A program made the translations under genes and the position numbers. This document shows, piece by piece, positions 54,594 through 63,590 of a DNA stretch of 64,000 bases (the stretch's first letter is position 1; each line of letters starts with the position of its first letter). This DNA comes from Kumtagia sp052180275 (GTDB taxonomy: Bacteria > Pseudomonadota > Alphaproteobacteria > Rhizobiales > Rhizobiaceae): the NCBI RefSeq assembly GCF_052180275.1, contig NZ_CP197465.1:6510001-6574000 (forward strand), in the 5' to 3' direction. The notes under the pieces were generated by a model, which was not told where the DNA came from, made no database searches, and saw nothing but the letters and a program-made list of their open reading frames with translations.

Positions 54594-55496
54594 ATGCAGA
54601 CCCGGCAGGCCGTCCTTACGAATGTCTATGCCTGCGCCTTCACGGCCTATGCCTGCTTTTCGATGTCCGATGCGTTCACGAAGGCGCTGCACGGTCCGCT
54701 GACCGTCTTTGAAATCGGCCTCTTCGAAAATCTTTTCGCGGCGCTGGTGGTGCTGGCGAGCCGCCACGAAAACGAGCGCTGGGTCGACTTCTGGAAGATG
54801 AACCGCCCCTGGCTGGTTCATTTCCGCGCCATATGCGGCGTGGTGACGAGCGTCTGCGCCATATACGCCTTCACCACCATCCCCCTCGTCGACGCCTACT
54901 CGCTGCTTTTCCTCGCGCCGTTCTTCGTCACCATCATGTCCGTTCTGGTCCTCCACGAATATGTGGGGCCGTGGCGATGGCTGGCGGTCATCCTCGGCTT
55001 CGGCGGCGTGTTGCTGGCGGTCAAGCCAGGTTTCCAGGAACTGCATCCGGGACATGTCAGCGCCGCGATCGCGGGATTTGCGACCGGCACATCGATCATC
55101 ATCATGCGCAAGCTCGGATCGACCGCGAAGAAGACCAGCATACTGGGAACGCTGTTCGTCTACCTCATCCTGCTCAATGCGATCGGAACGGCGACCTGGG
55201 GGTTCCATCCGCCCTCCGCCCGCGACCTCCTCTTCATGGCCTTGTCGGGGTTGTGCGTGGGCCTCGGCCAGTTGGCATTCGTCACGGCCGCCCGCAGCGG
55301 CAATGCCAACCAGATAGCGCCGGTCGCCTATTCGCAACTCGGCTGGGCGATGCTGTTCGGCATCCTCCTGTTCAACGAATATCCCGACCTGCTCGCGATA
55401 CTGGGCATTGCCGTCATTGCCGGCGCCGGCCTGCTCACGGTCCTGCGCGAACGCGCGCGGAAGATCAAATCCGCGAATCCGTCAGGCATACGCTGA
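54594..55496 (+). CDS. EamA-type (DMT superfamily) transporter
   Basis: A 300-residue membrane protein with about ten hydrophobic segments in two EamA halves (LFENLFAALVVLASR and WRWLAVILGFGGVLLAVKPG, with the second half starting around residue 160). The internal motif AYSLLFLAPFFVTIMSVLVL is characteristic. DMT proteins export or import metabolites across the inner membrane. GAAGG precedes the ATG at 54594. It follows the transaminase in the same direction, 191 bases later, and may release a product or substrate analogue of the pathway. The substrate is unknown. Confidence 0.88.
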   Translation: MQTRQAVLTNVYACAFTAYACFSMSDAFTKALHGPLTVFEIGLFENLFAALVVLASRHENERWVDFWKMNRPWLVHFRAICGVVTSVCAIYAFTTIPLVDAYSLLFLAPFFVTIMSVLVLHEYVGPWRWLAVILGFGGVLLAVKPGFQELHPGHVSAAIAGFATGTSIIIMRKLGSTAKKTSILGTLFVYLILLNAIGTATWGFHPPSARDLLFMALSGLCVGLGQLAFVTAARSGNANQIAPVAYSQLGWAMLFGILLFNEYPDLLAILGIAVIAGAGLLTVLRERARKIKSANPSGIR

Positions 55497-55509
55497 GGAT
55501 CTCGGCCGG

Positions 55510-56781
55510 CTAGGGTGTTCTCATCTTCGCCAGCGCAGCAGAAAAGACGTCCGCAGCCCCGATCTTCCCCGGCTTCAGGAAGAGCGATATGCGCCTTTCG
55601 TCCAGGGAGATGCAGGATCCCGCACCGAGCTCGTCGAACGGCAGCACCTGCATGCGCTGGATGCCCAAAGCCTCCACCACCGCGCCGGAGGTCTCGCCGC
55701 CCGAAACCACGAACTTGCGCACGCCGCGCTCCGCGAGACCTTTGGCAACCGTCGCCAGGATCGCCTCGGCCTTGCGCGCCGCGCCCATCACGCCGAACAG
55801 CGCCTGTGCCTGCGCAACCTGTGCGGGGTCGCCCGCCACGGACAGCCCCACAGCCCTGCCCTCTTCGAGGTGCCGGCCCGCCCAGGCGAGCGCCTGACCG
55901 GCCAGGCGGACTTCGTCGGCTTCGCGGATATCCAGGTCCAGCACCGGATTGGCACGGGCGAAGTGGTCGTGTTGAACAATCGAGATCTGGCTGCAACTGC
56001 CGACCAATACCGCCGCTCCGCCGGCACCGCGAACGGCTTGCGCGCGAGTATGGGATACGAAAGCCCGCTCCTCCTGACGCCACTGCATCGCCAGTTCGAC
56101 GGCCAGCGCGTCCGCACCAGTAGTGACACGATCGTGGCGGAAGATCGCGGCGCCACAGGCGACGTCGTCATTGTCGACGCAGTCCATCAGGAAATAGCGG
56201 ACGCCCCTGTCCTGCTGCTCGCGGACAAAGCCGCGCGCCGCGTCCACACCGCCATGCAAGACCCGGTGCGGCAGGAGGCCGACGGTTTCGCGCGTCTGAC
56301 GCTGCAGCACCCGCACCATGTCGGGATCGTTCATCGGCGTGATCGGATCGAAGCGCTTGATCGACTCGGAGATCAGCCGGTCCTTGTAGAACATATAGCC
56401 TTCATGCACGTAGGTGCGGAAATCCGGATAACCCGGGCTGAACACCAGCCTTTCCATGCCATACCGCCGCATCAGGAAGTCGGCGCACGGGCCGATATTG
56501 CCCGCATCCGTCGAATCGAAGGTAGAGCAATATTTGTAGAAGATCCGACGCGTCCCGACAGCGTCGAGCGCGGTGGTCAGAGCATCCAGCCTGGCCACCG
56601 CTTCCGTGCTCGACAGGAAGCGCAGCCGGGTCGCCACGACAACGACCTCCTGGTCGCCGATATCGGGCAGAACGTCGGCGTCCGAGACATAAACGACGGG
56701 GATGCCGCGCCGCTCGAGCTGGCTGGCAACAAACAGCCCCCCGGTGAAGTCGTCGGCGACGACGGCAAACCTGAAGCTCGT
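55510..56781 (-). CDS. Second four-carbon acid sugar kinase-like protein (DUF1537), apparent ACG start
   Basis: A DUF1537 kinase of about 423 residues: FAVVADDFTGGLFVASQLER at the N-terminus, IFYKYCSTFDSTDAGNIGPC near residue 90, and KFVVSGGETSGAVVEALGIQ near the end. The first ATG/GTG in frame is a GTG at 56637, but that would delete the conserved N-terminal domain with the DDFTGG motif. At the family start position the codon is ACG (56779-56781), right after GAGGAGGGG, as though ATG had changed to ACG. Either a rare start is used, the gene is impaired, or the base is an error. It shares its fold with the kinase at 39561 but has no class II aldolase beside it. The next gene upstream on its strand is the semialdehyde dehydrogenase. 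Confidence 0.82.
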   Translation of the reverse strand, partial: TSFRFAVVADDFTGGLFVASQLERRGIPVVYVSDADVLPDIGDQEVVVVATRLRFLSSTEAVARLDALTTALDAVGTRRIFYKYCSTFDSTDAGNIGPCADFLMRRYGMERLVFSPGYPDFRTYVHEGYMFYKDRLISESIKRFDPITPMNDPDMVRVLQRQTRETVGLLPHRVLHGGVDAARGFVREQQDRGVRYFLMDCVDNDDVACGAAIFRHDRVTTGADALAVELAMQWRQEERAFVSHTRAQAVRGAGGAAVLVGSCSQISIVQHDHFARANPVLDLDIREADEVRLAGQALAWAGRHLEEGRAVGLSVAGDPAQVAQAQALFGVMGAARKAEAILATVAKGLAERGVRKFVVSGGETSGAVVEALGIQRMQVLPFDELGAGSCISLDERRISLFLKPGKIGAADVFSAALAKMRTP

Positions 56782-56864
56782 GTGCCCCTCCTCGCGCCGG
56801 CCGGAACGGCACGCTCCATGTGCGGGGTCGACAGTGCCGGCCCCGCCCGGCCAACTTTGCCGGT

Positions 56865-58313
56865 CTATTCGGCCCGCAGATGCGTGACGAACTTGGTGTT
56901 GAGATACGGCTCCAGAGCGTCGGCGCCGCCCTCCGTGCCATAGCCGGAATCATTGATGCCGCCGAACGGAACCTCCGGCAGCGCCAGACCCAGATGGTTG
57001 ATCGAAACCATGCCCGAACGGACTCCGCTCGACATCCTCGCCGCACTGTCGGCCGATCGTGTGAAGCCGTAGGCTGCGAGGCCGTAGTTCAGCCTGTTGG
57101 CCTCCTCCAAGGCTTCGTCCAACCCGCTGACGGGCACCATCAGCGCCACGGGACCAAACGGCTCCTCGTTCATGATGCGCGCCGTCCTCGGAACGTTGGA
57201 AAGAACGGTCGGTTCGAAGAAATATCCGGAATTGCCGATCCGCTTGCCCCCCGCAACCAGTTCAGCACCGGACTGCACGGCGTCCTGCACCAGCGCGCCC
57301 ACGGCTTCGATGCGGCGCTCGCTGATCAGCGGTCCCATCATCGTGCCTTCGGCAAGGCCGTCGCCGACCTTGACCGCCCTGGTCAGCGCCGCAAAGCTGT
57401 CGACGAACTCGCCATAGACATCCTCGTCGACCAGGAAGCGCGTCGGCGCAACACAGACCTGGCCGGCGTTGCGGAACTTCGAACCGACCATCAATTTCGC
57501 CGCGCGCTGGATATCGGCATCCTTGAGTACGATCACGGGGGCATGGCCGCCGAGTTCCATCGTCACCCGCTTCATGTGCTGGCCGGCGAGGCCTGCGAGT
57601 TGCTTGCCTACCGCGGTGGAGCCCGTAAACGAGATCTTCCTGATGACGGGATGCGGGATCAGATAGGCGGAGATTTCGGCCGGCACACCGTAGACGAGAT
57701 TGACGACGCCGGCCGGGAGCCCTGCATCGGCAAAGGCTCGGACGAGTTCAGCGGGAGACGCCGGCGTTTCCTCGGGAGCCTTGATGATGATGGAACAGCC
57801 GGTGGCGAGAGCCGCCGACAGCTTGCGGACCACCTGATTGAGCGGAAAGTTCCACGGCGTGAACGCCGCCACCGGACCGACCGGCTCCTTCACCGCGATC
57901 TGGCTAACGCCCCCGAGACGGGCCGGGATGGTGCGGCCATAGGTGCGGCGGCCTTCCTCGGCGAACCAGTCGATCAGGTCGGCGGCGGCGAGCGTTTCCA
58001 TCCTCGCTTCCGCAAGCGGCTTGCCCTGCTCGGCCGTCATCGCGCGAGCGATGACGCTGGCGCGCTCGCGAACGAGTTCGGCCGCCTTCCGCATCAGCTT
58101 GTAACGGTCGAAGGACGACGTCCTGCTCCAGACGGCAAAGCCCTTCTCGGCCGCTTCCAGCGCCTCGTCGAGATCCGCGATTTCGGCGTGCGCGAGCCGA
58201 CCCAGAACGACTTCGTTCGCCGGGTTGATGATAGGCAACGTCTTGCCCGACGCGGCAGGCTTCCACTGCCCGTTGATATGCAGCAAGACTTGTTCGGGGT
58301 AAGACACGATCAC
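56865..58313 (-). CDS. NAD(P)-dependent succinate-semialdehyde dehydrogenase-type aldehyde dehydrogenase
   Basis: About 482 residues of the aldehyde dehydrogenase fold. GPVAAFTPWNFPLNQVVRKL and FTGSTAVGKQLAG form the nucleotide site. Catalytic residues are Glu254 in MELGGHAP and Cys288 in FRNAGQVCVAPTRF (numbered from the TTG at 58316); GQVC is the variant typical of GabD-type enzymes. EEPFGPVALMVPVSG is also present. It oxidises a semialdehyde such as succinate semialdehyde to the acid. AGGAG precedes a TTG (58316) and GTG (58313, 58307) cluster, so the exact start varies by a few residues. It ends 84 bases before the DUF1537 start, on the same strand, and would handle the aldehyde produced by the transaminases. 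Confidence 0.9.
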   Translation of the reverse strand: MIVSYPEQVLLHINGQWKPAASGKTLPIINPANEVVLGRLAHAEIADLDEALEAAEKGFAVWSRTSSFDRYKLMRKAAELVRERASVIARAMTAEQGKPLAEARMETLAAADLIDWFAEEGRRTYGRTIPARLGGVSQIAVKEPVGPVAAFTPWNFPLNQVVRKLSAALATGCSIIIKAPEETPASPAELVRAFADAGLPAGVVNLVYGVPAEISAYLIPHPVIRKISFTGSTAVGKQLAGLAGQHMKRVTMELGGHAPVIVLKDADIQRAAKLMVGSKFRNAGQVCVAPTRFLVDEDVYGEFVDSFAALTRAVKVGDGLAEGTMMGPLISERRIEAVGALVQDAVQSGAELVAGGKRIGNSGYFFEPTVLSNVPRTARIMNEEPFGPVALMVPVSGLDEALEEANRLNYGLAAYGFTRSADSAARMSSGVRSGMVSINHLGLALPEVPFGGINDSGYGTEGGADALEPYLNTKFVTHLRAE

Positions 58314-58316
58314 CAA

Positions 58317-58749
58317 TCTCCTTGAGGCGCGGAATTCAGAACATGGATGGAGGGCCGCCCGCGCTATCGGCGAGGTTCGGGCCGTTTCGAGACCCTCCGC
58401 CGCGAAGCGAAGGCGAGGGTTGGGCTACTCCTGCAGGCTGGATCCGACAAGCATGGAGCAGCATGTCCCGTTGCGATAGCGACCCTACCGCTCCGTCCGA
58501 TAGTCGATTTATTTCGCACTTTGCGTGCTATCATCCCGGAATGACGACTTCAATATTCGATGCCGCAAAACAGGCAGGCCAGCCCGCGACGATTTCGATC
58601 GATGTGTTTCAGCGTGGAACAAGCTGCCGAAGAAGAGCTGTAGTTTGGCTGGACGAAAACTCGCAATAGAACCACCTCCGCCCGCGGCGCAAGCAGCATG
58701 CGCCGGACCGCACCCCGATGGATCGCTTCGGCAAGCTGGAAGAGATCGT
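58317..58749. other. Gap after the catabolic island, no gene seen
   Basis: More than 400 bases without a supported gene. It follows the semialdehyde dehydrogenase start and contains that gene's promoter. A short plus-strand frame from 58541 (MTTSIFDAAKQAGQ, then stops) is not supported by any family. Together with the transposase remnant next to it, this region looks like the decayed edge of the accessory segment. Confidence 0.45.
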
Positions 58750-58920
58750 CAGACCAGCGCCGACCGCCCGCGCGGGACAGATGGCGCCGAACAGATAGGC
58801 GCTCTCGTAGCGCAGGTCGACGGGCTGGCACAGGTGGCTGCCGTGTCTTGCCTACCGCCGAACAATGCCTTTTTTCTGGTCGATGCGCGCCTCGTTCTGG
58901 AACCAGACCACCACCGGCAT
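58750..58920 (-). pseudogene. IS630-family transposase remnant
   Basis: Read on the minus strand it gives MPVVVWFQNEARIDQKKG, then IVRR, an in-frame stop, ARHGSH, and LRYESAYLFGAICPARAV. These are the DDE-region motifs of IS630 transposases (VVLWFQDEARIGQK, a W-A-R-x-G segment where the Trp codon has become TAG here, then YESAYLFGAICPA). Both ends of the gene are missing and no terminal repeats were found, so it is a dead fragment. It lies at the right border of the catabolic island. Confidence 0.72.
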
Positions 58921-59052
58921 GCCACATTAATCTGTCATCCGCTTTTGCTACCGACGACCAGCACCTGATTGAGCACGCCGATCCCTTTCAGCGATGGAGG
59001 CGCAGCCGGAACTCGCCCTCGGCACCATGACGACACGTCGAGGCGGATTGGC

Positions 59053-59694
59053 CTACCACCTCAACAGTCGCCCACCCGCCGCCGCGCCGACCAACGCCAG
59101 AAGCGTGACAGCCAGCGTGTACCAGGTAGCGACGAAGAGCGGCGAATCGTCGACGCAGTGGGCGGCGTAGAAGGTGGCGGCGATGCCGCCTGCCAGCAGG
59201 CCGGCCAGCGCGCCGGCAGCACGGGGCCTTGTCGGCGCGCCCTGGCGCATCGCCCACAACAGGATCGCCAGGGGAGCGAGGGCGATCAGCGGGATGAAGG
59301 TCATGCACAGGGCCGCATTGGTGCCGATCCAGCGCGTCTCCCAGAGGCTGGAGGGCATGACGAAGAGCTCGACAGCGACGGCGGCAAGCAGCAGCAGCGG
59401 CGCGGCGGCCAGCAGGCGCGAGGCCCACGCGACGGGCGCGCCGGGACGCGACAGCGCGGCGAAGGCACCTGCGGCGGTGAGCGCCAGCGCGAGCGTGACG
59501 ACGAACTTGAACAGGAAACGCGGCGTCTCGGCAGCGGCGGCGATGTCGGGACGCGGCCCGAGCATGGCGAAGAACGCCAAACCGCCGGCAACGACGGCAG
59601 CGCCAAAAGCACCCGCAAGCACCATCGACAGGCGTGGCGCCGATGGCGACGTGTCCTTGGCCAGTCCCCTGATGAGGCTTTCCGTGTCCATCAT
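59053..59694 (-). CDS. NrsF/DUF1109 anti-sigma factor
   Basis: A 213-residue membrane protein with about six helices (VLAGAFGAAVVAGGLAFFAM, FKFVVTLALALTAAGAFAAL, LLAAAPLLLLAAVAVELFVM and others), as in DUF1109 proteins such as NrsF, which hold their ECF sigma factor at the membrane. The N-terminus MMDTESLIRGLAKDTSPSAP is cytosolic. A Cys in GTNAALCMTFIP and one in AHCVDDSP may be redox- or metal-sensitive, as in characterised NrsF. The ATG at 59694 overlaps the sigma gene stop by ATGA. It is expected to inhibit the sigma factor encoded directly upstream. Confidence 0.86.
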   Translation of the reverse strand: MMDTESLIRGLAKDTSPSAPRLSMVLAGAFGAAVVAGGLAFFAMLGPRPDIAAAAETPRFLFKFVVTLALALTAAGAFAALSRPGAPVAWASRLLAAAPLLLLAAVAVELFVMPSSLWETRWIGTNAALCMTFIPLIALAPLAILLWAMRQGAPTRPRAAGALAGLLAGGIAATFYAAHCVDDSPLFVATWYTLAVTLLALVGAAAGGRLLRW

Positions 59695-60218
59695 TTCTGT
59701 CCCTTGGCGATCGCCGCCAGCCCGCGATGCAGGGCGACACGCACCGCCGTCTCGTTCATGCCCAGCGCCTGCGCGGTCTCCGCGATGGAGCGGCCCTCGA
59801 CCGAGATCGACGACACCACCTGCCGTTGGCCGGGCGGCAGGCGCTCCAGCGCCCGCTCGACTTCGCGCTGGCTTACGCTTTCCTGCTCCGGCTCGGCCAG
59901 CGTCTCGGCGAAATCGGCTATATCGACCTCGATGCGGCGACCGCGGCGGCGGAAGGCGTCGATGATCTTGTAGCGGGCGATGGCGAAAATCCAAGGCCGC
60001 ACCGGCGCGTCGTCGCGCCAGGTATGGCGCTTGGTATGGATCGCCAAAAGACACTCCTGCACCACGTCCCCCGGGTCGATGCCATGGTCGATCCTGCGGC
60101 GTGCGAAGCCGCGCACCAGGGCTGCCACGCGCGACAGGAAGACGGCATAGGCCTTCTCGTCGCCCGCCAACGCGGCCCGGAACAGCCTTGCCAGTTCGGC
60201 TTCCTCGGCTGCCGTCAC
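59691..60218 (-). CDS. ECF RNA polymerase sigma factor
   Basis: About 175 residues. Region 2 runs from RVAALVRGFARRRIDHGIDP through GDVVQECLLAIHTKRHTWRD to PWIFAIARYKIIDAFRRRGR. Region 4 runs from ERLPPGQRQVVSSISVEGRS through ETAQALGMNETAVRVALHRG. It is of the SigF type found with DUF1109/NrsF partners. I prefer the GTG at 60218, with GAGAA just upstream; the frame runs open to 60494 with low-quality, non-conserved sequence. It probably directs a stress-induced regulon and is autoregulated with nrsF. No clear ECF promoter was recognised. Confidence 0.88.
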   Translation of the reverse strand: MTAAEEAELARLFRAALAGDEKAYAVFLSRVAALVRGFARRRIDHGIDPGDVVQECLLAIHTKRHTWRDDAPVRPWIFAIARYKIIDAFRRRGRRIEVDIADFAETLAEPEQESVSQREVERALERLPPGQRQVVSSISVEGRSIAETAQALGMNETAVRVALHRGLAAIAKGQK

Positions 60219-60581
60219 CGCGTTCTCACGACACTTCGCGGCGCGCACGAAATTGTTACACCGCCGGCTATTGAAAACGGGAGCGGAGCGGATGCGGTCA
60301 TCACGAAACCATTGAGGGGTTGATGTAGCGCGGTCTGAGGCGACGGCTTCGCACTCCGCCGATACTCCGTCAACCGAACAGTGACGCCGGCCGGCTTTGG
60401 TGCACTTGGACATGCGCAGCTCTAAGCCAGGCCGGCAGTGCGGGCGCGACGTGCGGCTGACGCTGGCAATGGTGCCGGCCGCACTGTCCCGCAAAACGGG
60501 AAAGTTGTTCCCCGAGCCAGCGGCTTATCGTGGGGCACGGTCCCGCTAGGCTGCCCCACAGCACGGCATGGGGAGCGCGCA
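60219..60581. other. Upstream region of the sigma gene, no clear gene
   Basis: About 360 bases holding the sigma-gene promoter and the divergent start of a possible small gene. Open frames on both strands have no family similarity and conflicting codon use. Near 60520 the sequence GGGGAACAACTTTCC (minus strand) resembles a -35 element of an ECF promoter, but the spacing to a -10 element is not convincing. Confidence 0.4.
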
Positions 60582-60770
60582 ATGGACGTTTCGAACCCGG
60601 AATTTGCGGACACAGGCGTCAGGCACTACGGCCGGAGGACGGATGGCCGCCCGACCGATGACGACGGGCGAGCGGCCGGGGCGGCGTCGCTATGCGGCGG
60701 CGATTGCGAGACGTGCCCCAGGCGGGTGCTGCATGGATTGGGCATTCAACCGCCGCCCGGCGACGGTTGA
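60582..60770 (+). CDS. Possible small Cys-containing protein
   Basis: A 62-residue frame (MDVSNPEFADTGVRHYGRRT and onward) with a good ribosome site GGGGAG seven bases before the ATG at 60582. It has three Cys in LCGGDCETCPRR, which could bind a metal or disulphide partner, but no known domain. It may be a leader, an RNA-binding Arg-rich peptide or spurious. The frame is short and lies in GC-rich DNA where open frames arise by chance. Confidence 0.3.
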   Translation: MDVSNPEFADTGVRHYGRRTDGRPTDDDGRAAGAASLCGGDCETCPRRVLHGLGIQPPPGDG

Positions 60771-60922
60771 ATGCCTGCCGGCAAGGCCCGGCGGTTGCGC
60801 CGCCCCTCAAGTCCCGCCGGCACCTTCGCCCCACACAGGGCGCGGCGAAAGCTCGGGATGTTCCGCTCGCCGGCCGCTGGCGGGCGGCTTCTTCATTGGG
60901 GCGAGTCGAAATCCTTCCAGGC

Positions 60923-62566
60923 TCAGGCCTGCTCCGCCAGCCAGGTCTTCTCGAAATGCTGCTCGTAGGCCTGGTGCATCTGGTAGCCCATGACGGTCGG
61001 CTTCATGTGGCAGAACAGCTTTCGCCAGAACGGCTGCACGATGACGCCGGAATCCTGGAGGATGCGCTCGAGATCCTTCATCAGCACACGGCGCTTGTCG
61101 GCGTCGGGGATGGCGTTGGCCTCGCGCAGCTTGGCGTCGAAGTCCGGATCGGAGAAGGCGCTCTCGTTCCAGGCGCTGCCGGTCTGGTAGGCAAGCGCCA
61201 GCGTCTGGATGCCGAGCGGGCGGGCGTTCCAGTTGGTGGTGGCGAAGGGGTATTTCGTCCAGTCGTTCCAGAAGGTCGATTCCGGATAGATGGTGCGTTT
61301 CACCTTGAAGCCGGCATCGCGCATCTGCTGGGCGATGACGTCGGAAGATTCCTTGCGGTAGTCGGCGTCGACCGAGATCAGCTCGAACTCGAAGTCGGAC
61401 TGGCCGGCCTCGGCCAGCAGTGCCTTCGCCTTCTCGGGGTCGCGGCGGATCGGCGGCAGCTCGGCATAGTCGGGATGCATCGGGCCGACATGATGGTTCT
61501 CGGCCACCGTGCCCATGCCGTCGGCACCGAGCTTCAGCACCACCTCGTTGTCGACGGCGAGCTGGATGGCATTGCGCACGCGCTTGTCGTCATAAGGTTT
61601 GTTGGCGACGTTGCTGCGCGCCACGATGGTGGTTGCGGTGACGATTTCCGACTTCTTGAGACCAAAGCCGTCGAGGATGGAGACATCGGCGGTCTGGGTC
61701 TGGCCGTTGAGGTCGATCTCGCCGGATTCGAAGGCGTTGACCGTGGCGCTGGAATCGGTGCCGTAGTCGGTCCAGTCGATGCCGTCCAAAAACACCTCAC
61801 CACCCCACCACGACCCTTCGGGACGGCGGCGCACCGAGGCCTTCACGCCGACATCGAAGGCGGTGAGCTCGAACGGGCCGGTGCCGATCGGCTGCTCGGC
61901 CAGCGTCTTGCCGGCGGCGTCGAAGCCGCGATGCACGATGAGGGCCGGATAGTCGGTCATCGCCGGCACGATGGTGATGTCGGGGCGCGACAGCGTCAGC
62001 ACCACGGTATGGTCGTCCTTGATGGCGATGGCGCCGCTGGCGGCCTTCTTGGTGTCGGGGTCGATCAGCGCGCCCATGCGGCCGGCCATGGAGTTGCCGG
62101 CGGCGTCCTTGTCACACCAGCGTGTGATGTTGAAGGCGACGTCCTCGGCGGTGAACGCATCGCCGTTCGACCATTTTACGCCCGGGCGCACTTTCAGCAC
62201 ATATTGCTTGGCGTCCTCGCTGATCTCCCAGCCTTCCAGCAGCATCGGCTGGAAGGTGAAGTCCTGGTTCCAGCGCACCAGCGGCTCGATGAACTGCATG
62301 GCGACGTTGCCCATCTGCGAGACGCTGAATTTTCGCGGGTCGTCGATGGCCATCACCTGCATGCTGACCTTGAGCACGCCGCCCTTCTTCGGCGCGCCGG
62401 CTTCCTGCGCGCCGGCTGGTTGCGGCATGCCGATCATGCCGTAGGCGGCGGCAGCGCTTGCGCCGAAGATGCTGGCCAGCGCCAGGAATTCGCGGCGGTC
62501 GAGTTTTCCGTCGCGCGCGGCCTGGGCGTAGCCCGGGATAGCCGGATGCAGGTCCTTGGATTTCAT
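60923..62566 (-). CDS. Family 5 ABC substrate-binding protein with Tat signal
   Basis: A protein of about 547 residues. The N-terminal signal contains DRREFLALASIFGASAAAAY (a twin-arginine motif), probably cut near AGAQ. The mature part has the cluster-5 motif RPGVKWSNGDAFTAEDVAFN and the C-terminal PFWRKLFCHMKPTVMGYQ. The ATG at 62566 follows GGGAGAA. It is a periplasmic binding protein of the DppA/OppA type with no permease or ATPase beside it. The LysR gene is divergent, 95 bases away, and probably regulates it. The ligand is unknown; export in folded form suggests a bound cofactor or rapid folding. Confidence 0.88.
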   Translation of the reverse strand: MKSKDLHPAIPGYAQAARDGKLDRREFLALASIFGASAAAAYGMIGMPQPAGAQEAGAPKKGGVLKVSMQVMAIDDPRKFSVSQMGNVAMQFIEPLVRWNQDFTFQPMLLEGWEISEDAKQYVLKVRPGVKWSNGDAFTAEDVAFNITRWCDKDAAGNSMAGRMGALIDPDTKKAASGAIAIKDDHTVVLTLSRPDITIVPAMTDYPALIVHRGFDAAGKTLAEQPIGTGPFELTAFDVGVKASVRRRPEGSWWGGEVFLDGIDWTDYGTDSSATVNAFESGEIDLNGQTQTADVSILDGFGLKKSEIVTATTIVARSNVANKPYDDKRVRNAIQLAVDNEVVLKLGADGMGTVAENHHVGPMHPDYAELPPIRRDPEKAKALLAEAGQSDFEFELISVDADYRKESSDVIAQQMRDAGFKVKRTIYPESTFWNDWTKYPFATTNWNARPLGIQTLALAYQTGSAWNESAFSDPDFDAKLREANAIPDADKRRVLMKDLERILQDSGVIVQPFWRKLFCHMKPTVMGYQMHQAYEQHFEKTWLAEQA

Positions 62567-62661
62567 GTCAGTTTCTCCCATTGTTCTGAAGGTTTTAGGA
62601 CGGACTTGATGCGGCCGGCCGTGGCAAGCAGAGCGGCGATAGTTTCGGGCGAGGAGCGGCG

Positions 62662-63558
62662 ATGAATCTTCTGGCGGCGATGAAGGTGTTCGACCGCACC
62701 TGCGCGCTGGGCAGCCTGTCGGCGGCGGCGCGCGACCTCAACATGTCGACCACGGCGGTTAGCCGGCTGATCAAGGAGCTTGAGGACGACCTCGGCGTCA
62801 GGCTGATCAACCGCACGACGCGCCGCCTGGGTCTCACCGAGGCCGGCCGCGAATACAGCGAGCGCACGCGCATATTGCTCAACGAGATCGCTGAATTGCA
62901 GGATTCGACACGCGGCCTGCACAGCGCCACGCGCGGGCTGCTGCGCATCTCCTGCTCCAACGTGCTCGCGCAGACGCGCATCACGAGGCTGCTGCCGAGA
63001 TTTTTGGACGAGAATCCGCAGGCCTCGATCGAATTCAACCTGACCTCGCGCTACGTCGTCGGCATCGTCGAGGAAGGCTACGACGTGGCGATCCGCTTCG
63101 AGGCGCAGACGGATTCGGCGCTGATCGCGCGGCAACTCGGGCAGGTGCGCAACTATGTCTGCGCCACGCCGGGCTACCTCGAAAAGCATGGACGGCCGAG
63201 ACATCCGCAGGAACTGGCGGCGCATTCCTGCGTGCTCAGCAATTTTGCCCGGCGCATCGGCACCTGGCCTTTCGTCGGACCGGAAGGGCCGTTCAACGCG
63301 GCCGTCGGCGGGCGCGTGTCGACCAACAGCGTCGAGGCCGCCTACCAGATGACGCTGGCCGGCTTCGGCATCGGCAACCTGCCGAGCCTCTTGGTCGACA
63401 GGGCGATCGCGGCGGGCGAGCTGGAAGTGCTGCTCGACGAATTCCGGCCCGGCTCCAGCCCGATCTACGCGGTCTATCCGCACCGCACCTATGTAGCGGC
63501 CAAGGTGCGGGCTTTCGTCGAGTTTCTCGGTCGGGAACTGTCGCCGGATCTGGTGTGA
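62662..63558 (+). CDS. LysR-family transcriptional regulator
   Basis: A 298-residue LysR protein. The helix-turn-helix is ALGSLSAAARDLNMSTTAVS, followed by RLIKELEDDLGVRLINRTTR (winged part). The effector domain shows the usual alternation (SGLLRISCSNVLAQTRITRL in type, and GFGIGNLPSLLVDRAIAAGE). It is divergent from the binding-protein gene at 60923 and probably controls it together with itself. The start ATG at 62662 opens the family N-terminus MNLLAAMKVFDRTCALGSLS. The effector is unknown; related members act on aromatic or amino acid transport. Confidence 0.92.
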   Translation: MNLLAAMKVFDRTCALGSLSAAARDLNMSTTAVSRLIKELEDDLGVRLINRTTRRLGLTEAGREYSERTRILLNEIAELQDSTRGLHSATRGLLRISCSNVLAQTRITRLLPRFLDENPQASIEFNLTSRYVVGIVEEGYDVAIRFEAQTDSALIARQLGQVRNYVCATPGYLEKHGRPRHPQELAAHSCVLSNFARRIGTWPFVGPEGPFNAAVGGRVSTNSVEAAYQMTLAGFGIGNLPSLLVDRAIAAGELEVLLDEFRPGSSPIYAVYPHRTYVAAKVRAFVEFLGRELSPDLV

Positions 63559-63590
63559 GGGCTTGGTAGCGAAACTGATCAAGCAATAGC

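Noticed and set aside
58525..58968. A 147-residue plus-strand frame
   Set aside because: It is antisense to the IS630 remnant and has no family similarity.
60692..62665. A 657-residue plus-strand frame opposite the binding-protein gene
   Set aside because: Shadow frame; the minus-strand gene has a Tat signal, family motifs and a ribosome site.
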